Positions 24,183 to 37,067 are shown, counted from the stretch's first letter. The stretch: DNA of 64,000 bases from Tetranychus cinnabarinus (GCA_022266195.1 WHVY01000006.1:3596001-3660000); one strand, 5' to 3'. The notes: a model not told the origin generated them from the sequence alone. Numbers and translations are program-made.

Positions 24183-27100
24183 ATGCATCTCAATGGTAAG
24201 CTTACTTTTACATTTTACATTTGCTTTGTAAAGGCAAAAGAACCACCAGATTCTTTCTTTCCACTCTATGATCATTGATTTTCATTATTAATTCAATCCT
24301 TTCTCATTATTATCATTTTCCCTTTCAAGATTCTTATATCTCTTTCACCTGTAAACTGATTTATAGCTACAATTTGATCATGTTAAAGTATCCAAGTTAA
24401 TGTTAACCATCGACTCTCTATGCACCCATTTGTTGATTGATTTTTTGTGAAAAGCTCTTTCCATTTATTTCCATATTCTGTAATATTTCCACCATAAACA
24501 GTTCAGCTAATCTGTAACTTATCTTTTTCACCCCAAAAAAGTAAACCCAAGAATCCCTCTTTATCAACTCACTTTTAAGGAATCATTTCCCTGTTAAAAC
24601 CAAGATATTTACAGATTGCCGTTGAATTATCTCCAAACTAAAGCCTTGTGTTAATAAAACTAAGTAAATACGCTTCATGATGATTAGATAAGCTATAACT
24701 TGACCTTTGTCAAAAGCTTTGGCCATTTTCACAATGATTTCATTACCTTGTCTAGAAATACTCAGGATTCTGATTTCAGCTGTTTCGATAAAACACATTG
24801 ATGAAATTGACATCATCAGATAATCAATTGATAACATCCTGATTCAATTAGTTTCCTCTAATCATTAACAAACCAGTTTCCAATATGGTTTTATTCATCG
24901 CAATCCACAGCAACTGAATAAAACAACAAAATTATCAAGTATATCGTCATCAACATTTCAATTAGTTATTCCGTTGTTTGTTCAACAACCATTGAATTAT
25001 AAAAGGCAAAACATTCATTCCCATTAAACAGTATATTGTTTCAACAGTAACCTTTCATTTAGCCAATTTGAATTAATTTAACTGCAATTTAGTCAACAAC
25101 AATACCTGTTGTGTTCTAGTAAGTAATTTATGGTTTTTATCAGGTTTTATGTGAAAGTCACATCAACATGAGAATCAGTTCAACGGTTGATCTTATAAAT
25201 GTCCGATTAAAAGGTCACAATTTTTGAACAGTCTAAATGTAAGCCACAAAAAAAACTAACATTTATTGAGCACAAACAAGTGAATTTATCATCTTAAAAA
25301 AACCTTTTTTGTCACTTTTTCTTAACCCTGAATGTGACATTCATCTGAACACATTCAGGTTGATCTCATTCAATTTCAATCCCAGGATTAGTAGATAAAA
25401 AAATCAAGTTTCAAAAAGATTGTTTACTGCCAAATAATGTTGTCATCAAACTGTAAATGTCCCATCATCACAATCATGATCATTTTATGTTTGTACACAA
25501 AATTCACCACTTTAATTCAATCGCCTCCACTTTGAACTTAATCAACACCAACATTTAATTGAACTAAATGTAAAAGATGCAAATTTTCAACCAATTCAAT
25601 TGTAAGATCATATTTTCACATTTAGTTTTATTATGCAAAAATGTGAACCACAATTTTACAGTTGAAACTTGATTCAAGTTGAAATCAAACCGGCAATCAT
25701 GTAATGGTCAGTGTTTACCTTTATTTCAAAGTAAACCGTTGGTTAGTCTTGATTGATGGTCATGTTTAACGGACTCTTTATTGATTACCCTTTAGACATA
25801 ACAAAAATAATTGATAATCAGTGTAATTTACTTGATTTGATTTGCATAGTTGAAGAGATGATCACCAATTAATCGTAAATATAGTCGTAGGAGTTTTATC
25901 AGGATATTTCATTTGAGTCAAAATTTCTTCATTATTTATCATGTTGCTGCTGTTTCACTCAGAACCAGATGAACCCACGCAATGAACAGTCAAGTTAGCC
26001 AGCTTTTTTTTCTTAATTCAACTGTCGATACAATTGAAGAAAGAACGAGTTTTGAAGCACCGAATGAAAGGAAAAGAAAGAAGCCAAAAGAGAGACAAAA
26101 TTGGGCGAAAATAGGTTGATCTTCCATGATAATCTTCTCATTCCTGTTTTCATCATTTCAGTCTCTCTCACATCTTCTGGTAACTCTCACTATTATCTCA
26201 CCCAGTTATCCATCTTTTTACACTCTTTTTAATCAACTTTGTTTAGTGTTGATGGTTAAACAACTTGACTTAGTGATGTTCATTGTGAGTGTTTAAATTG
26301 TAATCAAACCAGGGATGATTAGGTAAATAGTTATCCAAAAAAGAGGATGATAAAAATGAGAGTTCATTGCTTTTGTTGACAATTGTTGTCGATTGTAATC
26401 AACATACCAAAGGATTTATTGTGCCTTTAGTGTTTACCTAATTTAGTGTTTCATTTGGATTCTTATTCATCGATTTAACTTCCTTATAACCACTGAAATT
26501 ATCTGAATCTGAGTTGTGATTAAACTCAGTTAATTACTGTTATCTCAACAATTACACATTTATGGTATGAATATTTCATTAAATTGCTTTTCCTTGCTTT
26601 CCTTTTGTTAACATAACATTGTAATAAGATTTACAGTTATCAAGATTCATTGTTTTAACTGCAATAGACTATCAAAACAAGTAAAAATGAAAACACGATT
26701 AAAGTGAAACACTTTTTTTACGGTCAACAATCAACAGTTCTTGCTTAGTAAACTTGATCAAACCTGAACTCTGAGAAAGTGTATTGAGATTAATCTAATT
26801 TTCAGCTTTCATTTTTTTCGCCACCGATGATTGACTTCAATTGTGACAATACAATTAAATTGTAATTTATTAAAATGACCGTCCAATTTGAATGGATAAA
26901 AATTATGATTACATTCATTTACATTGCAAAAACAGTGTTCAACATTTGAAAACATGAAATAGTCAGCAATTCATTCTTTCCCATTCATTCCATATTCAGA
27001 ATAAATCAATTTAAAATGCTTAATTGCAATGTCTTGTCAATGTTGAACTTGTAAATGAATGAGCAAACTAACGATAATAAATAAACACGAAGCAACAATT

Positions 27101-30100
27101 ACAATTTACCGCTAATTCAAATGATGGTAAATTTTCAAATCTTGAATAGTTTAAAACCAGCAAAAAAAAGCTAACAATTGTTAATTGTTGCCTGTTACTG
27201 CTACTATTTAACAGTAAAATAATTGCTTCTAACCTCATCAGTGTTAATTAGTAAATTAATAATTGTAACCAGACAAATGATTATGCCCTTAACCGTTAAC
27301 CATTATGAAACAATTTACTCTGCGTCATTATTAATTGTATAATGAGATGTATTTTCAGCTGTTATGGCGGTTGATACATTGCTTCTTCAGTGGGTTGAGG
27401 GTGGATTAAATGTTGATATATTTGGGGCTTGATGATTATTATGGCTGGAGGATGTTGATTGTTAATCTTTCATTCGTTCTACCTTTTCTTTCATTCACCA
27501 GGTCAACTTGATCGACTGTATTTTTACCGATTCCCATCAAAATCCCACTCAAATCCTTTTTACTTTTCAATTTAAACATTTCATTTGAAATTGATCCTTT
27601 TTTTTCATTTCTTACTCATTTCTAACCTTATTTATTTATCATCACCACCACCATAATACATCAGCAATCAAACTTTAATCAATCCATGTTTAGTTCACCT
27701 ACCTTCAAGTATTTACCTAAACAGTCAACATTGAAAAGTCAATTGTTTCATCCTAATTAAGCCACTATTATCTTAATAATTATTGTTATGTATTGAAACC
27801 ATTATTGTTAATCTTGAAATTACTTACAAGAAGACTTGAGAAACAAACCAAAACCATTCATTCTTGTAAAGGGTGTCAAATTTAATTCCAAGCAAACTGG
27901 TGGAGCTTACAATCTTTTTATCTCAAATTAAAATAGATAAGCACAGATATCTAAAACAAAAAGCAACAAAGGTCAAGACGGAAAATAAAGTGACCAAATG
28001 GTTTGTGTCTATGGTTTATGATATCTGTGCTTATCTTTTTTAATTTGTGATAAAAAGATTGTAAGCTCCACCAGTTTGCTTGGAATTAAATTTGACACCC
28101 TTTATGAAATATTAATTCACTGCAATATATGATAGCAATTTGATATCAATTACTTGATTATCATTTGAACACACTTGATTGTAAAATAAAAAGGATAACA
28201 ATTTCAAGAGAATCAGAAAAGGTATCAATTAAAATTGATCTTCAATTGCTTTGAGAGACTTTAAAAGCTCAGTTGAAACAAAAAATGTTCACTTGAAGAA
28301 TCAGGATTTATCAATAAACAATTAGCTTTTATGTCTGATTGTGTTCATGTTTGGTCCATTTTCAGACCATTGTTTCATCAAATTTAATTTCTTGTTTAAC
28401 GATACAAAAAGGTGTGTTTAAAGGGTTAATTCACTTGTTAATATAAACTTTTCCATTTAAATGGTAATGCTCTTCAATTGTTAATAAGATTGTAATGTAA
28501 TTAACAGTCATTTAATACCATCAGACAACAGTTGAGACATTTATTACTGAAACAATATGCCAACTTAATTGCAGTTTATATTGTAATCCAGTTTGGTTGG
28601 TGGGCAAAAAATAAAGGTAAACCTCAATCATCGCATTCATCATAAAGTACTCAATTGATTCTCATTTTTTTACCTCATTTTTTCGTTATCATTTCTCATG
28701 AATTTCCATCATTACAATGATAACAGAAAAGTACGATAAAAGTTCAGTGAACTCGATTTAAAGCAAAAACTTGTAAACTATTAAAAATTGGTGTTTGGAC
28801 ACGAATTTTTACTGAAACAATTGAAAACCCTTTAATCACTTTTTTTGTTATCTTAAACTGACTAAACCATCATTTAATTATAAACCAAGTGAGTCTTTTA
28901 ACCACTTTCATATCATTTCAGGCTAACTATTGATTCTCCTGTTTAATTCAGCTTCAAACGTGGTTCATCATTATCATTGCTATTAGTGTATATTCAAAGT
29001 TATTAATAATCTCGTTTCTTATTATTGTTTCATTACTTGAACCACTCTTTTGGTCAGTTAAATATACTGAATGCTTTGGGTTAATTTTTAATTAACGAAT
29101 TGCATGATTTGTACAAAATTTTCAATATTTTTCATGTTCTGATCAATACTGGAAGGTTTGATTAGGAGAAGGAAAAATAAAAATGAAAAAATTCCAATGA
29201 AAAAAACATTCGTTTCAGGCTCAATATGCAATAATGGTTAGTGTTGTATGTTTTCAAGTTTGTTGATGTTAATTGTTGACTATTTAAATGTTCATCTAAA
29301 TTTAACCATTTTAAGGTAATTGTTAGCAATTTAACTTGTTCACTTTGACAATATTCATGCCATTAGTTTGAATGGTTGACTGTTGAAGGTTCAAATTGTT
29401 GTCACAATTAAAGTATCCATTTAAATTGTTCGTGAAAAAAAGGTTGTTTCATCTTTCTTTTTGTCTCTTCTTGTCATCTTCATCTTCTCATATTAGTCTT
29501 CTCATCTTCAACAGGGTGAGAAAAGGAAACTGAATTTCACTTCTCATCACTCTGTCATCTTGGTATCATCATGTAAAAAGCTGACTTTTTAAGTGATTTC
29601 CTTCTTAAGTGTGTGTGTGTTTCCTTAATTTCATATTCAGGTTAACATTTTTCTTCTTATTCTTGTTCAATTTTTCTTCATTCTAAATATTTTTCTTTGC
29701 TTTTTTATTCTCTTTTCAGATGCTGCTTCAAATTTACTGTCGATAGATAAAAAGGGAGAAGAAAGACAGACAAATAGTGGAGATTCTGGTGAAAACTCTT
29801 TAATATTGGACCAAGAATTTTCTGGTCAATCCTGTAATAAGACAGAATTAACTGCAGAAAAGTCTGACTGTCCTTCAAATTATTGCTCAAAACCAGAGGA
29901 AGCTCAAGAAACAAGTGACCGGCGTAAAGAGGAGCAACAAATTAATGATCAGCTGTTAACTAAATCCATAACAGGCTCATTTAATGGATCTGCTAACCTA
30001 CAAACAACCAATGATATTTCAATTATGCAAGATAGTACCGATCTTCATTGGTTTAATGAGGAAACCTATCAAAGGTTAGTCGAAAAATTCAGCAAAAATG

Positions 30101-33100
30101 TTTCATTCGATCGGAAAATTTAATCATCTTTCAGATTGATAAAGATGACAAAAGGCTTTAACTGTAAAACATGAATTGATTTTGCATATTAAATTGTTTA
30201 ACTAACTCTTCTTCTTTTTCCTTCGTCTTTTTTCTTCATCTTTTAGTGAAAAAGTCCCACTCGTTGAAAACATGCCAATAATAATTGAATCTTCAAGCGG
30301 CGAGTCATCAAATCGTGATTTAAATCGATATCACGCTTTATCCCGAAATATTGATGCCACTTTAGCCCAGATTGATATGGAAACCTTTCGAAGTGAAGAC
30401 ATTAATCACATTTATTCAACTCTACCTGAGCTTGACTCTTCATGTGGTCCAGTTGTTGAAGACGGCGGAGAAGAGTTTGCCTCAGTATCAGGTTCCCTTT
30501 TGGACGAGATCACTACTGATAGCCATTATTTAAGGTGAAACATTTTCACGCCAATCAACTGATAAACTCATCCCTGTACACCATGTTTTATTACTGCATG
30601 ATTTTGCTCAGAATGCTTCCAATGTCTAACCATACATCATACTAACCATTAACTTGTTTCCTTCCTATTTTGTTTATTTTGTTTTTCATGCATTTTATGT
30701 CTTCTTCGTTTTCCCTTTTTACTTTATTGCCTTGTTTTCATTATCATTATCATCATCAATAACATCAACTCTCTCTTTCTCTCTTCTTCTCTTTCCTCTT
30801 CGTGACTCCTATTTCCAACCAGCTCCAAGAGATTTAACAGTCATGGCATTGACTTAAATGGTTCTAGTTCTATTTTTGATTCCTCTATGATTGACGAGAC
30901 TTCAAAAGCATTATCCTCGGCAACAATGCGAAGTGAACGCTTACCCGGTCTTTATTCAAGATCTCGTATTGATTTATCTGGTGTTTCAGTTGATTCATTG
31001 GATTTTAGTTCCTCGGAAAATGATAATACCAATGAGATGATTTTACGCTGCCGTGAACAGGATAAAACCAAATATACAATTGCATTCGAGGAAAGTGTTT
31101 CATCTATAACAACCTTTTCGGACTCTGCGGATGATACTAAAAACAATTCAGAGGAAAGTGATGCTGCAACCAAATTTAATTTAAATAATTTGAGACGTCG
31201 AAAGACTAATGGTACTGTTAACATTGTCCTTGATGGGGATATAGCTGCAGATGGAGACGATGATGATGATTATAATGACAATTATCTGGTTAAATCAGAA
31301 TATACCACTTGGAATATGGTGAAAAGACGACCAATTGGTTCAAATGGTAGACGTGAATTAGTTAAACTACGACGCTATCCTTTTCGCTCTGTTGCTAAAC
31401 AGAGCCAAAGTTTACCCAATATTGTTCAGGTAGCCTCCGTGATTACTGGTGATGAATCTTTGTTTCCTCCATTAGGAAGTTATGTTCCTTTGTATGATCT
31501 CAACAAGTCAAATACAACCACCAATTCATCAAATAGTGAGGCTAGTCCACCTCGATCATTGATACGACTTTTCATTAAAAATCGTACATCACCAACTTCA
31601 AGTAGTCCAGGGTCTTCTTCAACCAGTTTTGAAGGGCATTTCATTGAATCAAGTGAACCTCGTAGTCATGGAATGGTCTCTGGTCATGGAATTTCCAAAG
31701 TCTCATCCAATCGAGTTGCACCTCGAGATAATCAAGGTTACCGAGAAAAAGAGAGTACTGTTCGAGTTTCAACTAAACGAACAGTTGGTCAACAGTGTAT
31801 AAGTGAAGATTGGAATAATTTTGAAGATAGTTTAGTCTCTGAAGGTCATGTAACCCTTTTGACTCCTAAAAGTGGATTTAGTCGATTGAAACAAGCAAGT
31901 CCTATCAGAGAGGAAGATGCAACAACGGATAATTCACGAGCTGATGAAGCTATTGCCAGTGGTACAGATGAATCTTATCCTGGAAATGGTCTACCCTTCA
32001 AGGGTAAACTAAATAATCAACAATGGTCTCCACAGTTTGATAATGGCAACAAAAATACTCCTCATGAACGAGATGTAATTGGAGCTCGACGAAGTGTTTC
32101 GGTTGATCGTTTCATGTCTAATCAATGTGGCTGCCCTTCATCTGGTACATCAAACAATATAAGACGAAGCTCTGATTATGGTTCAACAAATATGAACAAA
32201 ATACGATTCTCATCAGGTCGAGAGTTTGGCTCTGTTTCAAGTGGCTACTTAAGCAGTCGCCAAGGATCAAGTGAATGGCATCGTAAAGCTAATCCAATTC
32301 AATCTCATCCACCTCCTTTACCATCATCTCAATATCCTCTTAACCCTTCATCTTCTTCTGGCTCTATTCCATCATCGTCTAAAAAATATTCAATTTCTGT
32401 AACCACCATGAAAACAGCATCAACTCAAGTTCCAGTTCATATACAAGATAAGCAAGTTCAAACAACTTACAAGTCTAATGATGAACCAGGCCCAACAAGT
32501 TTCATTATTCGTGAATATCCGACAAATACTGTCCGAGAAAAAGAAATACCATTGTCAAGTTTTGCCAAAGAATCACCTACAGAACCAAATGATCAACGTA
32601 AACCTTTGTACGTTTGTTTCCCGAATTATTCTCTCCCAGATTTAAGTTTTCTTCGAAATCTTTCTTGCCCTTGTACACCGAAAGAAGAAGGGCCGACTGC
32701 TGTCTATCTATCACCCACTAAGCTGAATTTACCCATTCGTGAGTTTACTCCGCCAGTTAAAAGGCCTCTTAGACGTAAAGGAGCTCGACCCAAATCTTGT
32801 ACTGATTATGAAAATTTGATTGCTAACCGCAGCTTTAATCATATCAAAGATTGGGATTCTTTGAAAGTTCTACTACCAAATGAATTTAAATCATTGATTG
32901 CTCGATTAGAAGGTGATGGAAAAGTGAAAACCGGTGATCAAGAAAGCGAAGAAAAAAGAGAATCAAATTATGAAAACATTAATAGAAAGCAATTTGGAGA
33001 AAGTGCAAATAATACTACAAATAATAATAATTATAATAGTAACAGTAATAATAATGTTTTTACTAATAACTCAAGTAATGTTGCTAAAGATGCTTACAAT

Positions 33101-34387
33101 AATAGCTCTAACCCATTCAGCAGTAATTTTAAGGATCCTAACATTGAATCTAGTCCTCAGGGTGAAGTTAAACTTCGACCCCGTAAAAGGTTGACGCCGG
33201 GCAGGTCATTGGATAATGGCAGTTACCAATGTCCAGCAGAGGATAACACCGGTGGATGTGTTTGCAGAGAAAAAAAGAGACACTCGCTTCAAGAGCCTTC
33301 AGAATATGGAAATCACCCTGAAACTGAATGTTCATACCGTAACACTATCTCTCGAAGTGTTACTATGCCTTCTTGCGTATGCCATAACCAACCTGTTTGT
33401 CATTTAAATTGTTGTCAACCTCAACCTTATTATCATCATTCCCATCCGCACCATGATTACCTTTACTCACATCCAACTCCACCTTCACCTCAAGTTTATC
33501 AGTCATCTCATCATCATCATGTTGCTCATCATTCATCTAATTCGTGTTGTCAGGGACAAGGAGCAAGATCATCAATGTCAACAAATGTCATGCCAAATGA
33601 GATTCCCTCTTCAATGGCTAATGGCCTATTTGATGATCCATCAGTTGATAGGCTTTGTCATCTTCTCTCAAAAGGCATGTCAGTCAAAGAATTTACAAAT
33701 ATAATTGGAGGAGGAGGAAATACTGGCACTCTCAAGACTCGATTATCATCTCCATCTAAACCTTATGAACCTATTAAAGAACAAGTCATTGAAGAAAGTG
33801 AATCCATGTGCGTGTCATCGAAAGAAGCTGCACAATGTTCAAAACAAGGAGAAATAATTGCTGAAACCAATCGCTATGGAACAAATGATTGTCAATCAAA
33901 TGAAAATAGGGATAAAAATGAGTTTACCAATTTTAAAGATGAAAAGAAAAATTCGAGTTTTAATGTAATTAAAAAACGATGGGAATCGTTAACAGTATCA
34001 CCTGGATCATCATCATCAGCTAATTCACCTGAACTTTCCACCAATCCAAATAATGAAGTAGGAAAAGTGAAAAGTTCAAAATGTGAAAATAAAAATAGCA
34101 AACAAGGATCAACTTCAGCAACACCATTGACTTCACCGGGAAACACGATCAACTCACCATCATTAGCCTTACCAATTAAGCCAAAAGTTCCAGTCAAACC
34201 ACCTTTATCCACATTAAGACCTACTTCTGGTCCAGTTGCTAAAAGACCAACCTCGCTAGGTGCCAATACCAACGTTTTCAAATCTATGATACCAATAGCT
34301 AAAGGAAATAAATCACCGCCTATGGTTAAACAATTAACATCACCAAATAGTAAAACATTGCCTAGAAGCAACGCAAAGAGAACGTGA
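24183..34387 (+). CDS. Large low-complexity protein, 1,406 residues, family not recognised
   Basis: Exons 24183-24195, 29720-30074, 30247-30534 and 30823-34387 close in frame to TGA. The first exon is only 13 bp (M-H-L-N plus one base) and is inferred from its ATG, its G|GTAAGC donor and the matching phase; the other three are better supported. I do not know the family. The protein is rich in Ser, Asn, Thr and Pro and appears mostly disordered. Recognisable stretches are an acidic DGDDDDDYND run, RRYPFRSVAKQSQSLPN, the better-ordered block VCFPNYSLPDLSFLRNLSC, RRKGARPKSCTDYENL with IKDWDSLKVLLPNEF, an Asn run, a Cys/His-rich block (SCVCHNQPVCHLNCC, then many His), and a C-terminal PVKPPLSTLRP/KRPTS basic-proline tail that could bind SH3 domains. 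No signal peptide or membrane segment. It is probably a cytoplasmic or nuclear scaffold, but that is a guess. Confidence 0.8.
24196..29719 (+). other. 5.5-kb intron of the large gene
   Basis: No ORF of interest on either strand. It is AT-rich with many short CT-rich tracts. The only clear structure is the long hairpin at 27867-28104. Its length is far above the usual intron size in this window, as is common for first introns that carry regulatory sequence. Confidence 0.6.
27867..28104. repeat. Near-perfect 85-bp inverted repeat (hairpin or MITE)
   Basis: The left arm 27867-27951 and the right arm 28020-28104 are reverse complements with two mismatches, separated by 68 bp. The outer ends read TAAAGGGTG ... 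CACCCTTTA. If the outer TA is a target duplication, this is a Tc1/mariner-type MITE. The arms are nearly identical although the surrounding intron is unconstrained, so the element is young or the structure is maintained. Confidence 0.9.
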
Positions 34388-35404
34388 TGGTTGTCTTCTA
34401 ATGATAATTAAATTGATTAAGATTATTGTGGATATAAAGAAGCAAAAATACACTAAAATGATAAAATTATTAAGATTGCAAACAGCCTTCTGAGCTTTTC
34501 TATTATTTGTTAGTTTTATTTTTCTCTCAAACAACCATCACAACTCTTCTTGAGGCTATTCTCTTCGGCTCATTTTGCTAATTAAGGATAAACTATTGCT
34601 AAAGAATTACTAAATTCACTCTAAAGGAATACCAATTTTTTCCAATTACTCAACCTAACAAATCCAATTAAGTTTAAATTATTTTGACTTTTAATTTTCT
34701 GTTTTCTCTTTACTTTCCATTTGTTCATATTGTTTTCGTTTATCTATCTATCAATGCAAATACAAATTAAATACATTTATTTTTTATTTATTGATCACTT
34801 TCCGTTTCAACATTTCAGTTCAACGATTATCAACTGGAACCGAAGAAAACAATTGATTATCTTTGAGCGACCTCAATTGAATTTAATACTAACAATTTGC
34901 TGTGTTCTTTTCATTCTCTTTGTGAACCCATTTTTCATTCTCACCCTTCATCCTCTTTCAAACCTCACACTCTTAACCATAGTCTTAACTAGATTATTTA
35001 TCCTGTGCAATTCAATGATGATTATTAAATTATTATGTACCATTGAGAAAAGCAAAATAATAAGTCCCACTTTGCAATTAATCTTCCCAATATTGACTCA
35101 CAATTTATTTCACTTGGTAAATAATACTGTCTCTAAAGCAATTCAAATATTTATGTCAGTATAAATTAACAAGTTTTAATTCTGACTTTTTAGTTTTTAA
35201 GCCTTTGCTTTTGGTCTAAAATTAATGCAAAAGTGCCAATGCTATCAATGTCACCTGAAAATAACTCATAAACTCTTGTCATACCTACAATCTCTGACAT
35301 TTACATTTATTAGTTCCAGATCCAAATTATCAATTAGTCTTTTTACCAAAAATAAAACTGTTTTAGCAATTTGTAATTCATCATTTAATCATTTTTCAAC
35401 TCAA
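34388..35404. other. 3' region of the large gene; no further gene seen
   Basis: An open stretch at 34721-35164 (+) reads as a run of hydrophobic residues typical of T-rich DNA and has no motif, so it is not called. Confidence 0.4.
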
Positions 35405-36283
35405 TCATTCTGGTAGATTTGGGACAGAAAAGTGCTTGGGTAGATTGCATCTCATTATAAAATCGTCGATTTCGTGTCCAAGTGAACGATGATAAATATA
35501 TCTGGAAACAGAAGATTTATCAACAGCAAACTGACGAAGAGCAATTTGCATCCTAAAATGACAGATTAAAAGAATGAGAAGAGTAAGAAAACATTGAATT
35601 TAGTGACTGGACTTAAATAGAATCAGAATAAGTTTAGAAATATCATTCAAATTTAAATTGAGACACTTACCTATCAAAAGATGTAGATTCCCAAACAAAG
35701 TCGAGAACGAAATTAGATGTACATTCAGTTGGCAAAACCAGCTCACCAAAAGCTTGAGAAAAGAGTAACATTCTGTAGTCCCAAATCTCCTGGTCCATGA
35801 GCCTGTTGATTGTTAAAAGTAAATAGAAATATTGTCGATTAAAAGAATGAATATTTTAACAGCGTATAAAGTAAAACTAAGGACTTCCTGATAAAGAGAG
35901 CAAAGGGGCTAATCTGAAGTGAAAGGAAGCTGATACCTCCAATGAAGCATCGACAATCAATAAAAAAAACAGTAAAAGACAATGTGATTAACAACATGGG
36001 TTATAAGAAGAACAACCTGTTCAAAAAATAGCATTTATGAGGAATGTTGGCAAATTGAAACTTACGCTAGCTTGACCATTAAAATGTATATCTCCTGATG
36101 TTACAGATGGTCCTACACCAGCAAGGAGTTAGGAAAATTGACTTTGGGTCAATGTGGATAATGTAAATCGATGAAATCAAAATCAGTTTCTTGAGTACCA
36201 CCTCCAATCAATTCATTTGTTTCCTCGGAATCACGAAATGTTAATGTACCCTGTGAATTGGGTTCATAGGTTGACAAACTCAT
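35405..36283 (-). pseudogene. UPF1: Fragments of UPF1 (RENT1 helicase), broken
   Basis: Two UPF1 pieces lie on the minus strand. Piece 1 (36283-36149) reads MSLSTYEPNSQGTLTF, then a diverging acidic stretch and TGA; it is the N-terminus of UPF1, whose animal form starts M-S-V-x-x-Y-x-P-S-S-Q-T-L-T-F. Piece 2 (35803-35671 and 35552-35405, joined by a good GTAAGT...TTTTAG intron) encodes FVLDFVWESTSFDRM, then FAVDKSSVSRYIYHR and CNLPKHFSVPNLPE before a TGA. This matches the UPF1 1B-domain region just before helicase motif I. Everything between (the Cys/His domain) and everything after (the whole helicase core) is absent. The open frame of piece 2 has no start codon. The pieces cannot make a helicase. 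They appear to be the remains of a duplicated UPF1 locus. Confidence 0.85.
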
Positions 36284-36293
36284 GTTATAAATT
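36199..36293 (-). repeat. 95-bp direct repeat flanking the YY1 part (second copy at 36983-37077)
   Basis: Both copies carry the end of a leader (AATTTATAAC), an ATG and about 28 codons of UPF1 N-terminus. They are the same length with roughly 80-85% identity by eye, and one sits at each end of the YY1-derived ORF. The second copy supplies the ORF's stop codon. Confidence 0.85.
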
Positions 36294-37067
36294 ATTAGCT
36301 TTAGCCTTGGCGTGTGTTAAAATATGTGATTTAAGGTTTGTTGATTGGGCAAACTTTTTTGAACAGTCATCGAAAGGACAAACATAAGGTCGATCTCCTG
36401 TATGTATTCTTACGTGCGTTCTCAAGTTAAAATCTAGGGAAAATCTTTTTCCACATCCTTCGAATGTACATTGAAAAGGTTTCTCTCCAGTGTGTACCAA
36501 TTGGTGTCTTTTAAGTTTACTTGATTCAACAAATGCTTTACCACATTCAGCACAAACATGAACACGAGGACCATGAGTATGTAAATGTTTTCTCATCGCA
36601 CTATTATCTCGAAACATTTTCGAACAGCCTTTATGTGGGCAACCAATGGTCCGAGTATCGTCATCCGATGAAGGTTTACGGGGTTTCATTTTTGCGAATT
36701 CAGCTAATTGTTTAGGATCAGATAGATCAACTCCTGGTATACCCTCTTTGGGTATTTTCTTGATACCAGTCACATATTCACTCATATCCAGTTGAAGTTG
36801 AGATTGTTGTGTTGAATTAGAATCATTATCTTCATCGTCATTTGCAGGTACCCAAGTAAAAAATCTGAAATGTCCACCTCCCAAGGTCTTGATTTGAATT
36901 GATTTTTCTTTCCATTTGGTTGATCTTGTTGGCTGTCGTAGTAGAGATGTACCAACAAGGTTTCTGGTCGAGTTATCTTTATCACCTCCAACCAATTCAT
37001 ACGTTTCATCGGGATCATGAAACGTTAAGGTACCCTGTGAATTGGGTCCATAGGTTGACAAACTCAT
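36285..37067 (-). CDS. Chimeric zinc-finger protein: UPF1 N-terminus fused to YY1/pleiohomeotic
   Basis: Single-exon ORF of 260 residues. Residues 1-28 (MSLSTYGPNSQGTLTF...) are UPF1-like. From about residue 49 it is YY1: TKWKEKSIQIKTLGG, EYVTGIKKIPKEGIPG, the REPO Polycomb-recruitment segment VDLSDPKQLAEFAKMKPRK (113-131), then four C2H2 fingers at 143-165, 172-192, 200-222 and 230-252, nearly identical to animal YY1. All zinc ligands are present. The acidic and His-rich N-terminal activation regions of YY1 are missing (human YY1 is 414 residues). The stop TAA is followed by one base and the ATG of the second UPF1 repeat. Lack of introns suggests a retrocopy, though I cannot see the parental gene. 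If expressed, it would bind YY1 sites and could recruit Polycomb proteins without the normal N-terminus. It lies head-to-head with the zinc transporter, 218 bp apart. Confidence 0.88.
   Translation of the reverse strand: MSLSTYGPNSQGTLTFHDPDETYELVGGDKDNSTRNLVGTSLLRQPTRSTKWKEKSIQIKTLGGGHFRFFTWVPANDDEDNDSNSTQQSQLQLDMSEYVTGIKKIPKEGIPGVDLSDPKQLAEFAKMKPRKPSSDDDTRTIGCPHKGCSKMFRDNSAMRKHLHTHGPRVHVCAECGKAFVESSKLKRHQLVHTGEKPFQCTFEGCGKRFSLDFNLRTHVRIHTGDRPYVCPFDDCSKKFAQSTNLKSHILTHAKAKANNL

Noticed and set aside
33892..34371. 159-residue minus-strand ORF
   Set aside because: Antisense of the C-terminal part of the large gene; its composition mirrors codon bias on the other strand.
34721..35164. 147-residue hydrophobic plus-strand ORF
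   Set aside because: It is T-rich DNA read as Phe/Ile/Leu. There is no conserved motif, and it lies in a probable 3' UTR.
35671..35803. A start codon at 35799 for the UPF1 piece
   Set aside because: That frame reaches a stop after about 20 codons. The frame that continues into the next exon has no Met here, so it is a fragment and not a small gene.
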